Below, in pieces: positions 1 through 11,236 of a DNA stretch of 64,000 nt; position 1 is the first letter of the stretch, and each line of letters opens with the position of its first letter. Location: assembly GCF_020623625.1 (NCBI RefSeq), contig NC_060200.1, positions 2,934,001 through 2,998,000 on the forward strand. Direction: 5' to 3'. The position numbers were made by a program, and so were the translations under genes. The notes under the pieces are model-generated. The model was not told where the DNA came from and did not search any database. It saw only the letters and a program-made list of their open reading frames with translations. Source of the DNA: Saccharomycodes ludwigii. Lineage: Eukaryota > Ascomycota > Saccharomycetes > Saccharomycodales > Saccharomycodaceae.

Positions 1-730
1 TCTTCAAGTGCACCAGAAAGCTCTTCTGTTGCTCCATCTTCGATTCCATACTCAAGTGCACCAGCTAGCTCTTCTGCTATCCCATACTCAAGTGCACCAG
101 AAAGCTCTTCTGTTGCTCCATCTTCGATTCCATACTCAAGTGCACCAGCTAGCTCTTCTGCTATTCCATACTCAAGTGCACCAGTTAGCTCTTCTGTTAT
201 CACATACTCAAGTGTACCAGTTAGCTCTTCTGTTATTCCATACTCAAGTGCACCAGTTAGCTCTTCTGTTCCATCTTCTGCTATTCCATACTCAAGTGCA
301 CCAGCTAACTCATCTGTTGCTCCATCTTCTGCTGTTCCATCTTCAAGTGCCCCATCTTCGATTCCATACTCAAGTGCACCAGTTAGCTCATCTGTTGCTC
401 CATCTTCTGCTATTCCATATCCAAGTGCACCAGCTAACTCTTCTGTTGCTCCATCTTCGATTCCATATTCAAGTGCACCAGAAAGCTCTTCTGCTATCCC
501 ATACTCAAGTGCACCAGTTAGCTCTTCTGTTGTTCCATCTTCTGCTATTCCATATCCAAGTGCACCAGCTAACTCATCTGTTGCTCCATCTTCTGCTGTT
601 CCATCTTCAAGTGCACCATCTTCAATGCCATACTCAAGTGCACCAGTTAGCTCATCTGTTGCTCCATCTTCTTCGATTCCATATCCAAGTGTACCAGTTA
701 ACTCATCTGCTATTCCATCCTCAAGTGCAA
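1..730 (+). repeat. Coding minisatellite, about 36 bp units
   Basis: Imperfect in-frame tandem repeats encode 12-residue units like SSAPASSSAIPY, some with an extra SVAPSS segment. The array runs off the left edge of the window. Such arrays commonly change copy number by slippage or recombination. Confidence 0.9.
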
Positions 731-1923
731 CAGAAAGTACATCATCGTTCAGCTATGTTCCAGGTACTTCTACTACAGTTACTTCAGTCTACACTAGTTC
801 TTTTACCACCTGTTTGTTGTCAACAACAAAGTATAACAAGGACGTTACAATCACTGAAAATATATTTACCACAACTTATGAAACTGTCACTTCTTGTTCA
901 ATTAATCATGAAGTTACTGGGTCTAATGGCGAGGCTTCTACTGTATGCGGTCCAAAGACTGTTACTCAATCTATCCCAGTATCTACCAGTACTCAAGTTG
1001 TCCCATCTGGATCTCCAGTTACCTATACAATTACTACAGTGACTAATGTCCCAGTAACCACCACGAATGTAGTTGTAACTACACCTAGTGCTACTGCTTC
1101 TATTAAAGAAGAAACTAGTTCCGCTAGTGTCTATACGACCTTTGTTACTTCTGTTTACACCAGTTCAATTACTACCTGTTTACTATCTACAACTGAATAT
1201 ACCGAAGATGTTACAGTTACTGAAAGTATATTCACGACAACTTATGAAACTGTCACCTCCTGTTCAATTAATCATGAAGTTACTGGGTCTAACGGCGAGG
1301 CTTCTACTGTGTGCGGTCCAAAGACTGTTACTCAATCTATCCCAGTATCTACCAGTACTCAAGTTGTCCCATCTGGATCTCCAGTTACCTATACAATTAC
1401 TACAGTGACTAATGTTCCAATCACCACGACTAATGTGGTTGTAAGTACAGTAACTGCTTCTGCTCAGTCAATTGCTTACGATGTTTCGTACAGTACTTTC
1501 GTTAGTACTGCTCAACAAGATGTCACTGTTATTAGTCAAAGTTATTCCGTTTCTTCTACTCCTATTGTTAAATGCAGTATTGCTACAGATAAGAATTCCG
1601 AAGTTTGTAAAACTTCTTATCAAATTGCACCTACTACAATTACCTCCACTATTATTGTTCCATCTGGTTCTGTAATTACTAGTATTGGATCATCAGTTGT
1701 ATACACACAAACCCAAAGCCAAACAGGGTTGTTTACAAGTGCTGAAACTTTGGTTAAAACTGATAATTCAGAACCATCCTTTGTTGTTGAACAACAGAGT
1801 AGTTCTGCCACTAGGAGTTATAGTGCTAATTCCATTGCTATACAAAGCCAAGAAGCCGCTGCTAATAAAACGAAGCTTTCAATCTTTTCTCTTTTCATTT
1901 CTATTTTATTAATGTTTATTTGA
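1..1923 (+). CDS. GPI-anchored Ser/Pro-rich cell-wall protein, 3' part
   Basis: The frame is open from the first base, so the 5' end lies outside the window; 640 codons are visible. The first 240 or so residues are a degenerate tandem repeat of units such as SSAPASSSAIPY and SSVAPSS, the low-complexity O-glycosylated stalk typical of yeast adhesins and mannoproteins. Next come two near-identical 122-residue modules rich in Thr and Val with conserved cysteines (TTCLLSTT, VTSCSINHE, STVCGP), and then a diverged third module (VKCSIA, SEVCKTS). The last residues form a hydrophobic tail (LSIFSLFISILLMFI) after small residues (AAANK), as expected for a GPI-attachment signal. The likely place is the cell surface. 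The family within the adhesins is not recognised and the ligand domain, if any, is upstream. It lies outside the conserved yeast gene order that begins at DAT1. Confidence 0.8.
   Translation, partial: SSSAPESSSVAPSSIPYSSAPASSSAIPYSSAPESSSVAPSSIPYSSAPASSSAIPYSSAPVSSSVITYSSVPVSSSVIPYSSAPVSSSVPSSAIPYSSAPANSSVAPSSAVPSSSAPSSIPYSSAPVSSSVAPSSAIPYPSAPANSSVAPSSIPYSSAPESSSAIPYSSAPVSSSVVPSSAIPYPSAPANSSVAPSSAVPSSSAPSSMPYSSAPVSSSVAPSSSIPYPSVPVNSSAIPSSSATESTSSFSYVPGTSTTVTSVYTSSFTTCLLSTTKYNKDVTITENIFTTTYETVTSCSINHEVTGSNGEASTVCGPKTVTQSIPVSTSTQVVPSGSPVTYTITTVTNVPVTTTNVVVTTPSATASIKEETSSASVYTTFVTSVYTSSITTCLLSTTEYTEDVTVTESIFTTTYETVTSCSINHEVTGSNGEASTVCGPKTVTQSIPVSTSTQVVPSGSPVTYTITTVTNVPITTTNVVVSTVTASAQSIAYDVSYSTFVSTAQQDVTVISQSYSVSSTPIVKCSIATDKNSEVCKTSYQIAPTTITSTIIVPSGSVITSIGSSVVYTQTQSQTGLFTSAETLVKTDNSEPSFVVEQQSSSATRSYSANSIAIQSQEAAANKTKLSIFSLFISILLMFI
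773..1446 (+). repeat. Two copies of a 122-codon module, offset 366 bp
   Basis: Positions 773-1080 and 1139-1446 are near-identical. The stretch 946-1049 matches 1312-1415 base for base, including third codon positions, so the copies were duplicated or converted recently. Confidence 0.9.
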
Positions 1924-2472
1924 ACATGCCAACTTTTTATCAGTTCTTTTTTTTTTTTCTTTAATATTAAAAGGTTATTTTTAATTTTTGCTTAATTTTT
2001 ATGGTTCGTCGACACTTTTAATTTATTTATTTTAACTTTTACTTTTATTTTTATTTTTTCAATGCATCATTATTTATGCAATAATAATCACAATAAAGAT
2101 ATGACAAAATATATAATTCTGTGATTGATTCTATCTCTAATCCGAAAAATTTATAATTAGATACCCTTTATAAAAATTTTTTCTGTAGATTTGGACCTGT
2201 TTAATAATGATATTAATATAAATGTTTGTTGATCAAATAGATATGATGGGCATGAGATTATGCAATAGTAGCTGAAAGCTTAATAAAAAAAAAAAAAACT
2301 TTAAAATTGTAAATGGGAAATAGGTTAACTGTTCACGTGGCAGGAATAAAGTCTACTTGTCTTGTTTCAAAGATGCAGAAGACATAATCCCCCCCCCCCC
2401 CCCGAAAGAAAGAAAAGTATCCATTGTTTCGGATTCTCGGATATAATATAAAGTGTTTCTTTTTTTATTTTT

Positions 2473-2503
<31 letters not shown>

Positions 2504-2554
2504 CATCTTTTCTTTTAATAACAGGAATAAAAAAAAAAAAAAAAAAGAAAAAAA

Positions 2555-2630
<76 letters not shown>

Positions 2631-2969
2631 AAAAAAAAAAAACAATATTATACTCTTATATAAATAAATATACAGGCATATATCTTCATATTTATGATTT
2701 AATTTATTTAATTTTTTTTTATTTTTTTCTTTTTCTTCTTTTTATTCTTTCTTTTCTCTTATTATTTACTTTGCTTGTTCCTTTTTCTTTTTCTGGAAAA
2801 TATAAAAAGAGTTGACTTCAATGCTGCATTATCAGAAAAGTTTTAAACCTTTGATCTACTAATTACAATTAACCTACGCTAAAAAAATTTTTTTTTTTTT
2901 TTTTTTTTTTTACTCAAAAATATAATAAAGAAACAGTAAGTTAAAAACCAAATTCATAAAAAAAGGAAA
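1924..2969. other. Spacer before DAT1: homopolymer-rich, no gene seen
   Basis: It holds a 15-base C run (2389-2403), a T-rich tract (2458-2503) followed by a roughly 115-base A-rich tract (2528-2642), a CACGTG E-box near 2334, and two TCGGA motifs at 2429 and 2437. No credible ORF or tRNA was found. Confidence 0.7.
2458..2642. repeat. Facing poly(dT) and poly(dA) tracts
   Basis: About 45 bp of nearly pure T is followed after 24 bp by about 115 bp of nearly pure A. Together they form a long AT-only inverted repeat. Length and interruptions are likely uncertain in any assembly. Confidence 0.85.
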
Positions 2970-3707
2970 ATGGCCAAGAAGTTGTCAGAAGGTAGGAAAA
3001 AAGGAAGTGGTAGGAAACCGGGAAGTAAAAGCAAGACATTAACACAGGGAAGAAAAAAAGGAAGTGGAAGAAAATATAACACAAATGCAACGCAAAATAA
3101 CCCATCAATCCCAAAGACACAACACACTCAAGCGGATAAAGATGCTGCTCAGGCCTTATGTTCACTATTTCTTCGACACAAATTATCACCAATTCATGTA
3201 CCGAACGGTGGTTTCAATAATATCATTAATAGCCAGCATGAATACATCTTACCGCCTCTTTCCCCATCTGAAGCTTGTAACACTAACACCAATAATAACA
3301 TCACTGTTTTAAATAATACTTGTTTTAATAACGGTAATGATTATCAAAATAATAATAAAAACGGCAACAATAAAATAGCGCTTCCTAGCATTACTGGATT
3401 GACGCATTATTTAGATGATGATGTACAAAAACAAAGAAATAATGTTGATGTTGATAGCAAGAATGTACATTATGATAATAATAGGTATAATATCAGTAAC
3501 ACGTATAATTACATGAAATTTAGACCTTCTCATAATTCATCAGGGACTAAAGTTTCTATCAGAGTGCTGGTTAATAGGACGCACAATGACAATAATAACA
3601 CAAATAACACTGCCGCTGGTAGCGTCAATAGCAGTACAACAACTACTAATAATAGCACAAATAATAATAATAATGCTCATATATCAGCACATAATACTGC
3701 AGGGTGA
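2970..3707 (+). CDS. DAT1: Datin-like oligo(dA):oligo(dT)-binding protein
   Basis: A 245-residue protein. The N-terminus carries two GRK-type minor-groove-binding repeats, GRKKGSGRKPGS at about residues 8-19 and GRKKGSGRK at about 27-35, as in yeast Dat1, which needs similar repeats to bind poly(dA:dT) tracts. The rest is Asn-rich, with short conserved-looking motifs (ALCSLFL near 51, LPPLSP near 90, SITGL and VSIRVLVN further on) and no other domain that I recognise. The identification is supported by CTK3 next door in the same orientation, matching S. cerevisiae YML113W-YML112W. Presumed nuclear. The start is the first ATG, directly before the GRK repeats. It sits in a genome segment full of its expected target, long A:T runs. 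Confidence 0.85.
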   Translation: MAKKLSEGRKKGSGRKPGSKSKTLTQGRKKGSGRKYNTNATQNNPSIPKTQHTQADKDAAQALCSLFLRHKLSPIHVPNGGFNNIINSQHEYILPPLSPSEACNTNTNNNITVLNNTCFNNGNDYQNNNKNGNNKIALPSITGLTHYLDDDVQKQRNNVDVDSKNVHYDNNRYNISNTYNYMKFRPSHNSSGTKVSIRVLVNRTHNDNNNTNNTAAGSVNSSTTTTNNSTNNNNNAHISAHNTAG

Positions 3708-4094
3708 TACTAATAATGAAAAAGGTATATAACAACACATTAAACAAATATATTTTTGTAATTGATAATAAGGATAATAATAATAATAATAATAAAAAGA
3801 AATGACATTTAATCCATTGTGCTATCCGAAGTATCTGCGGACGGACTTTAATATAAATGACTTCCACTTTTTCTTGGTCTTGGTCTCGGTTTCGGTCTCG
3901 GTCTCGGGTTTGCCTCACCTCGCTCAAAAAGGTTACAACATCTACTGAAATCTTGCATTCTTAAACTAATTTGTAATAATTTTATTTTATTTTTTTCTCA
4001 AGATTATTCAAATATTATATAATGCTACAATAAGAAACGCATTTTAATAGAAACTAGCTAATCACAAAAGAAACAAACATAATTATCCACTACC

Positions 4095-4126
<32 letters not shown>

Positions 4127-4133
4127 GACAAAG
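3708..4133. other. Spacer DAT1-CTK3
   Basis: AT-rich, with AAT repeats (3775-3795, 4098-4123), a short run of imperfect TCGGTC-like hexamers at about 3875-3907, and a TCCGA motif at 3825. No gene was seen. Confidence 0.6.
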
Positions 4134-5507
4134 ATGAATAGTTTAGAAATTAGAATGAAGTTTATTCAATTAATGAAGACTTTACATAAATGCTCTCTAA
4201 CTTCACAGGCATCAAATATTTTAATGTTAAACAATTATAAAAACTCTATTTCTTTAATCACTGATTATAAAAAACAAAATAAAAACTACGATATTTTAAC
4301 CAATGATTTAAATACTAACAACACAAGTAATAATATAAATAATAATGACCTTCATTTGCAATTATATTTACGTTATTATGAGGAAAATTATGATGATTTT
4401 CATCAAGTTTTAATGGACTATTTAAAGAAAATTAATATTTTAGACAGATTAGATGTTTTAATATTTTGGACACAATTAATTACCCAATTGAATTTAAAAC
4501 AAAGGAGAAACTTAGATCATACTGGGAATAAAGCTTATATGGTATTACATGACTATTTGATTAGATATTTACCTCAAGTATTTTCATTGGTTTTACAAAT
4601 GAATGCTTTACCGACTAATGTTTCTAATTCTACTTCCTCTTTGGCTGTTCCCTCTTCTACTTCTATTCCCACTTATTCTTCTTCTTCTTCTTCTTCTACT
4701 ATTTCTTCTTCCTCTTCTTCTTCTTCTTCCAATACTACTACTACTACTACTACTGGCAATAACAACAATACTTATAATGTTGGTACAAATAGTGGTACAA
4801 ATAGTGGTAATAGCACATGGCAAAATGCCATTACAAATTTACCATTGACTATAGAGATATTTCAATACATCTACAATTTAATTGTTGAACCGAACATGAG
4901 CTCTGATAATAATAAAACACCAGGATTGGATAAAATTTTAAAAAGTGAAAAGGCTTTTACAGAATACTTGAAAGAACGTGGTATTTATGAATTGAATTCA
5001 AGGGAAATTCGGCTATTAAAAGGTAAATGTAATTTAAATGAACTAAATTGGGAAAATAATTTATCAACAACGTATTTGAGCAAGGAAGAAAAAGACCAAG
5101 ATTTCCAGGATCTGGCTTATTTAATGAAATGCTTTGAGATAATTTTACAAACATTGCACTATAAATTTTTTTTGCAACAATATTTTATAACAAATGGTGG
5201 ATTTTGTGTGAATGAGAATAATATAAATACAGCTCTGACTCAAGAAGAAACATCATCCAACGCTTTTGCCAGCACGGCTGGTACTAATACCAATAAAAAC
5301 ATCAAAGTCAGTTCTTTATTACATAGGATGGAGGCTGATCGTGAAAGACATAAAAAATTAAAAGAGCAGAATTGGTTTGTTCATAGGGGTGACGATGACT
5401 CGATGATTGGCAAAAATGAATTTGAAACATTGTTGAACGTCAACAATAGTACAATTGACTACGATAAATTATGTTTTTTACAAAATCTATATTTATCCTC
5501 GACATGA
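4134..5507 (+). CDS. CTK3: CTD kinase I gamma subunit
   Basis: A 457-residue protein resembling yeast Ctk3, the regulatory subunit that activates the Ctk1-Ctk2 kinase (CTDK-I), which phosphorylates Ser2 of the RNA polymerase II CTD. Matching points are the N-terminus (MNSLEIRMKFIQLMKTL), the segment YEENYDDFHQ...LDRLDVLIFW at about residues 84-112, and a C-terminal block LLHRMEADRERHKK followed by a conserved Trp. The N-terminal part corresponds to the CID-like fold of Ctk3. The protein is much longer than yeast Ctk3 (296 residues, from memory) because of a Ser/Thr/Asn low-complexity insert at about residues 165-225 and other inserts. The neighbours DAT1 and the BUL gene agree with yeast order. 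Confidence 0.9.
   Translation: MNSLEIRMKFIQLMKTLHKCSLTSQASNILMLNNYKNSISLITDYKKQNKNYDILTNDLNTNNTSNNINNNDLHLQLYLRYYEENYDDFHQVLMDYLKKINILDRLDVLIFWTQLITQLNLKQRRNLDHTGNKAYMVLHDYLIRYLPQVFSLVLQMNALPTNVSNSTSSLAVPSSTSIPTYSSSSSSSTISSSSSSSSSNTTTTTTTGNNNNTYNVGTNSGTNSGNSTWQNAITNLPLTIEIFQYIYNLIVEPNMSSDNNKTPGLDKILKSEKAFTEYLKERGIYELNSREIRLLKGKCNLNELNWENNLSTTYLSKEEKDQDFQDLAYLMKCFEIILQTLHYKFFLQQYFITNGGFCVNENNINTALTQEETSSNAFASTAGTNTNKNIKVSSLLHRMEADRERHKKLKEQNWFVHRGDDDSMIGKNEFETLLNVNNSTIDYDKLCFLQNLYLSST
4675..4757 (+). repeat. Trinucleotide repeats TCT/TTC then ACT in CTK3
   Basis: In-frame triplet repeats encode the poly-Ser and poly-Thr stretch of the CTK3 insert. Confidence 0.85.
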
Positions 5508-5530
5508 TCGATGTAATTATTGTTAACAGG

Positions 5531-5566
<36 letters not shown>

Positions 5567-6204
5567 CTGGAGGCGGTTAATATTAATATTTTTAGTGAAT
5601 TTAGAGCATCGCATTGCTCGCGGGACATTTATTGCTTCGGACTATTAAAAAAAAAAAAAGTGGATAAGTTACACTGCATACACAAAATGTGGAAAAATAG
5701 ATAACAATTTTGTGTGGTGTGTGGATGTATGGGTGCACGTTTTTAACAACGGCGTTTTTTTATTTTCTTTTTTTTTTTTTCTTTCTTTTTTTTCTTTTAT
5801 TTTTTGAATAGATTTCCTTTTAAATACATTGCTTTTTTTAAATGCATTTTTTAATCAACAACGGCATCAAATGTTTCATTATTTACATATTTAGTTATCT
5901 ATTATCTAAGTATCCGCCTCTTTTCCATCTATCTCTTTTTTTTTTTTTTTTTTTATTTTTTTTTTTCCCACCTTTTGCTTATTTATTATTTATTCATTTA
6001 TCTTTTACACAATTCGATTGAGTTTTTAGTCGTTTGTATTTACACAGCTCTTGGGATTTATATAACATAGCAAAGAGTAATACTACAATACCTTCTTTTG
6101 CCACATCCACTTTTTTTTTTCCAAAAAAGCGAAAATTATAAAGTATCAGATTTAAACAACAACAACAACAACAACCTCTGTTTAGTCCTTGCAACTCATC
6201 ACTG
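5508..6204. other. Spacer CTK3-BUL
   Basis: It contains a roughly 36-base T run (5531-5566), further T-rich tracts, a TCGGA motif at 5637 and a CAACAA repeat close to the BUL start. No gene was seen. Confidence 0.6.
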
Positions 6205-9200
6205 ATGTCCTTCGACAGATTAAGTAGAAGTCGAAACAAGAACAGTAATAATAGCGCCCCACATTCTAATCATCATAACACTTCACCTTCTGCTGCTGCA
6301 AAGACAAGATCATTACTTAAAGCAGCTACTCTTTCACCAACTAGATTAGAATCTATAGAGACTGTTTTGAAAAAGGGTGGTGGCACAACTAGTACCAATG
6401 ACAACATCATCGCTAATAATGTCACTGATAAAAACAAACCTAGGATTGATGCTAGCAAAAGAACCAAAAGTAGCAATGGTATTCATCATGTACATAGTAA
6501 AGATAAAGAATTAGAATTGTGTTGCGGAAGAACCTTGTTTAATAGTACTGATAATAATATCAGTGATGGAGTAAAAGAAGATGACCTTAACGATAAAGAT
6601 GGACTAGAATTTAATACAAAAAATTATGGAAGAAATCATTTTAATGGAAATAATACAATGCATAACAATGACTTGAATGCTCCAGACTATGAACAAGCTT
6701 TTAATTCAAATAGTACTAGCAACGATGAGGACAATGATTTGGTTATCGATGTCTTGCCTTCCTTCCATTTATATAATGCATTACACAGACATATTCCAAT
6801 GGGTAACGTTGATTCAGATATTGTAGCTTATCCACCACGGTATGAGGAACCAAATACTACATCCATTATAAACTATGATACCAATGCTAACAATGCTTAT
6901 ACTTCTGATACTAGTTCTACTGGGATTAGCATAAGACCGCGGTTGACTAGAGGCCATAGCAGTACTGACAATATCTCTGGCCAGCCAAATCTGCATTTAT
7001 TTAGAACTCAATATGAACCAATAATCGATGATATCGATGAAGACAACGAAAATATTGCCATAGATAGAGTATATTCGCTCCCCAAGTTATCAACACCTAT
7101 TGAAATATCCATTAAAGTCACTAAAACCCCCGTAAGGCCAGACCAAAAATTAGAGGAAGAGTCGATTTTAAAGGAATACACATCAGGCGACATTGTTAAT
7201 GGCTATGTCATTATCTCAAATAAATCAACTGAAAGAATGAAATTCGAGATGTTCTATGTTACTCTGGAAGGGTTTACCTCAGTTCTTGATAAGAAACTGG
7301 AAAAAAGAACAATCAAAAGATTTCTGCGTATGGTGGATATTAGTGCAAGCTGGTCTTACAGTACAATTGAAATTTCGTCGGGTGTGGAATATGATCCCGG
7401 AGCTATTGACCCGGATGATGGTTGCATTTTAGGTTTACCTAATAATAGGTATTTGGAGCCCGGTCTAAAATATAAAAAATATTTCATGTTCAAATTCCCG
7501 TACCAACTATTAGATGTTACTTGTAAACATGAACTTTCGACACATACCCAGGTACCTCCGAGTTTTGGTATAGATTCTTATGCTCTAAACGGAAAGTATT
7601 CAAACATCGGGGTCAATCCAATGTTGGGATATGGTCATTTGGGTACTAAGGGGTCGCCAATTTTAACTTTGGATTTAGCACCAGCTTCTGTGGCTACTCA
7701 TTATAGTATTGACGCAAAATTAGTTGGTAAAGAACCAGCCACGTCATCTTTGCACCTGGGTCCAGATGCTAACGGTAATAATAATAATAGCAACAACAGT
7801 TGTAATAAAAAATTGTTTTTGATGAAGGATGCTCATTATAACCTAAGATTTATTCCTTTTGGCACACCTTGTAATTGGGATCCAATACTTGCACCCAAGT
7901 CACCGCTTTCTCAATTAAAAAAATTATCTGATTTGATTAAAGAGAGACTAAAAATGCTAGATGTTATTTTTGAAAAGGTCCATAACAATCAAATCATTAC
8001 TCCAAATGATGTTTTTGGGGAAGATTTCATAGCTATTAACAATAATGAGGATGCTATTGCTAATAGAGATGCTACTTCTACTGATATGAATAACATTGGT
8101 AATAATGATGGTAACGCGAGGGTAATTCCAAATACTTCATATTTAGAAAGTGAAGAGATTTTAAATAGAAAATTGAGAAATCTATATGTCAATAGGGATG
8201 ACAGTACTAACACTACCACTACGGAACATTACCATGAAAAAGGACAAACTTGCCATTCTCATTTTATTAATGATACGGAAGATGACAATTATAAAGAAGG
8301 TGATATTGTTAAACGTGAATTTGCTTATGCTATTAAATCTCACTCAAAATCGAAAAAGATGAATTTTTTTTCAGCTTTTATGGGCGCTTCTCATTCCTCC
8401 AGTAAGTCTCATGCCAACAACCCCGCTCCTGGCTCTGCGGTTAATAGTAGTAGTAATACTAGCCTTCATAAACAACCAAATTCTTCTAACTTACACTCGG
8501 GTATTATCATGGCATCCGCTACCATTCCTCAAGGCGGGATTTCCTACTCTGAACCATCATTGTTAAGGAAAACCAATAAATTTGACAATAAAAATAAGCA
8601 TGATCAGGAAAATTGGTCAATATTAACTAAATCGTTAGGAGACTCTCCCATTTTAAAAACCATTAAAATTAATTTAGATTGTGTTGAATCCAATAATAGC
8701 GAGGACCACTGTCCACCAGATATCCAGGCTATTTCTATTGATTTAATTTCAATTACAGGGCTCTCGACAAACCCAATACCCATTAATTTGAATTCCAAAT
8801 TTTTGTTGAATGACAAAAAACTTGAGGCAATACGCAAGGAGTTTGTTCAATTACGTTCCGAAATTGATAAATATTTAGGAAAGTTTCTTCAACATAAAGA
8901 CAACATTAACAAGTTGTACAAGACAAGCATCACTACATTACCACCTATTAAATTTAATAATTTTATATCAAATGGATTATTGAGCGATGTTAATAGTATA
9001 GCTAATTTTAATGTTGAAAAAAAAACTTTAAAAGAAGTATTTTTGAAACAATCTGTATGTTTACTAAAGGAAGAAAAGGAAAATTCTGATAATATCAAAC
9101 CCGTATCAACTAGCACGGGTTTACTGTCACCAAGTGATAGTCATGGTTTAGCAAAAAACCATGCAAGTAACACTTTAACAACTAAAAAATCAGGCTCTAG

Positions 9201-9537
9201 TGCTATTAATCAACCCGTTTCTCCGCAGATTTCAATGAAAAGAACAGCCTCTAGCTCTTTATTATCACCTTTTAGTTCTGGTAATGCAAATTCCCAACAC
9301 ATAAATGAATTGTTCAAGGAATTTGTTGTGCATGAATGGATTCGTGTTGAGCCACACCATTATAAAAGAGAGTTGGATGTTCGTTTAAGGATAACACCTG
9401 AATTAAAACAAACTTTAGTACCTACTTTTGAGGAATGCCTATGTTGCAGGATGTATTGTTTACATGTTAACATTAAATTTGCTGGTCAAGCTGGGATAGC
9501 ATCCATCGACATCCCAGTAAAGGTTATTCATTATTAG
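6205..9537 (+). CDS. BUL1: Rsp5 ubiquitin-ligase adaptor, arrestin-related (Bul family)
   Basis: A 1110-residue protein matching yeast Bul1/Bul2, adaptors that bring the Nedd4-type ligase Rsp5 to plasma-membrane permeases for ubiquitylation and endocytosis. The PY motif PPRY lies at residues 210-213, just after a conserved LPSFHLYNALHRHIP segment. An arrestin-like region begins at about residue 300 (ISIKVTKTPVRPDQKLEEES, then YTSGDIVNGYV), and the C-terminal block HEWIRVEPHHYKREL...AGQAGIASIDIPVKV is the conserved Bul_C end. Asn- and Ser-rich linkers separate the blocks. S. cerevisiae has two copies from the genome duplication (BUL1, BUL2); only one is seen here, so the symbol stands for the unduplicated ancestor. 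Confidence 0.93.
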   Translation: MSFDRLSRSRNKNSNNSAPHSNHHNTSPSAAAKTRSLLKAATLSPTRLESIETVLKKGGGTTSTNDNIIANNVTDKNKPRIDASKRTKSSNGIHHVHSKDKELELCCGRTLFNSTDNNISDGVKEDDLNDKDGLEFNTKNYGRNHFNGNNTMHNNDLNAPDYEQAFNSNSTSNDEDNDLVIDVLPSFHLYNALHRHIPMGNVDSDIVAYPPRYEEPNTTSIINYDTNANNAYTSDTSSTGISIRPRLTRGHSSTDNISGQPNLHLFRTQYEPIIDDIDEDNENIAIDRVYSLPKLSTPIEISIKVTKTPVRPDQKLEEESILKEYTSGDIVNGYVIISNKSTERMKFEMFYVTLEGFTSVLDKKLEKRTIKRFLRMVDISASWSYSTIEISSGVEYDPGAIDPDDGCILGLPNNRYLEPGLKYKKYFMFKFPYQLLDVTCKHELSTHTQVPPSFGIDSYALNGKYSNIGVNPMLGYGHLGTKGSPILTLDLAPASVATHYSIDAKLVGKEPATSSLHLGPDANGNNNNSNNSCNKKLFLMKDAHYNLRFIPFGTPCNWDPILAPKSPLSQLKKLSDLIKERLKMLDVIFEKVHNNQIITPNDVFGEDFIAINNNEDAIANRDATSTDMNNIGNNDGNARVIPNTSYLESEEILNRKLRNLYVNRDDSTNTTTTEHYHEKGQTCHSHFINDTEDDNYKEGDIVKREFAYAIKSHSKSKKMNFFSAFMGASHSSSKSHANNPAPGSAVNSSSNTSLHKQPNSSNLHSGIIMASATIPQGGISYSEPSLLRKTNKFDNKNKHDQENWSILTKSLGDSPILKTIKINLDCVESNNSEDHCPPDIQAISIDLISITGLSTNPIPINLNSKFLLNDKKLEAIRKEFVQLRSEIDKYLGKFLQHKDNINKLYKTSITTLPPIKFNNFISNGLLSDVNSIANFNVEKKTLKEVFLKQSVCLLKEEKENSDNIKPVSTSTGLLSPSDSHGLAKNHASNTLTTKKSGSSAINQPVSPQISMKRTASSSLLSPFSSGNANSQHINELFKEFVVHEWIRVEPHHYKRELDVRLRITPELKQTLVPTFEECLCCRMYCLHVNIKFAGQAGIASIDIPVKVIHY

Positions 9538-9643
9538 ATAGGGGGAGGAAAGTTGTTGGATATACAAGAACACGTACGTACACTCACCCACTCATATATG
9601 TATATATATTGAACTTGCTAAGTTTAAGAATCTATTTACTGCA

Positions 9644-9679
<36 letters not shown>

Positions 9680-9866
9680 ATATGCAAACTTAATCATATA
9701 AAGTTATTTTAAATCATTTTCAAATTTTGCAATATTTTATATTTAATTTTGGATAGTTCTATAGAGATGCACAAAAACTAAGAAGCGGTCATAACTACAT
9801 GTGATAAAACAGAAACAATGATCGCTAAATAGTAAAATAAAACAATCATATATGTATATAGTATAT
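9538..9866. other. Short convergent spacer BUL-COQ5
   Basis: A T run of about 30 bases lies at 9647-9677. Nothing else was seen; it holds the 3' ends of both genes. Confidence 0.5.

Positions 9867-11236
<1,370 letters not shown>

Noticed and set aside
2331-2445. Possible point centromere: TCACGTG followed by a TTCGGA about 95 bp later
   Set aside because: The DNA between is not the very AT-rich CDEII type, and the CDEIII match is poor and in the wrong orientation.
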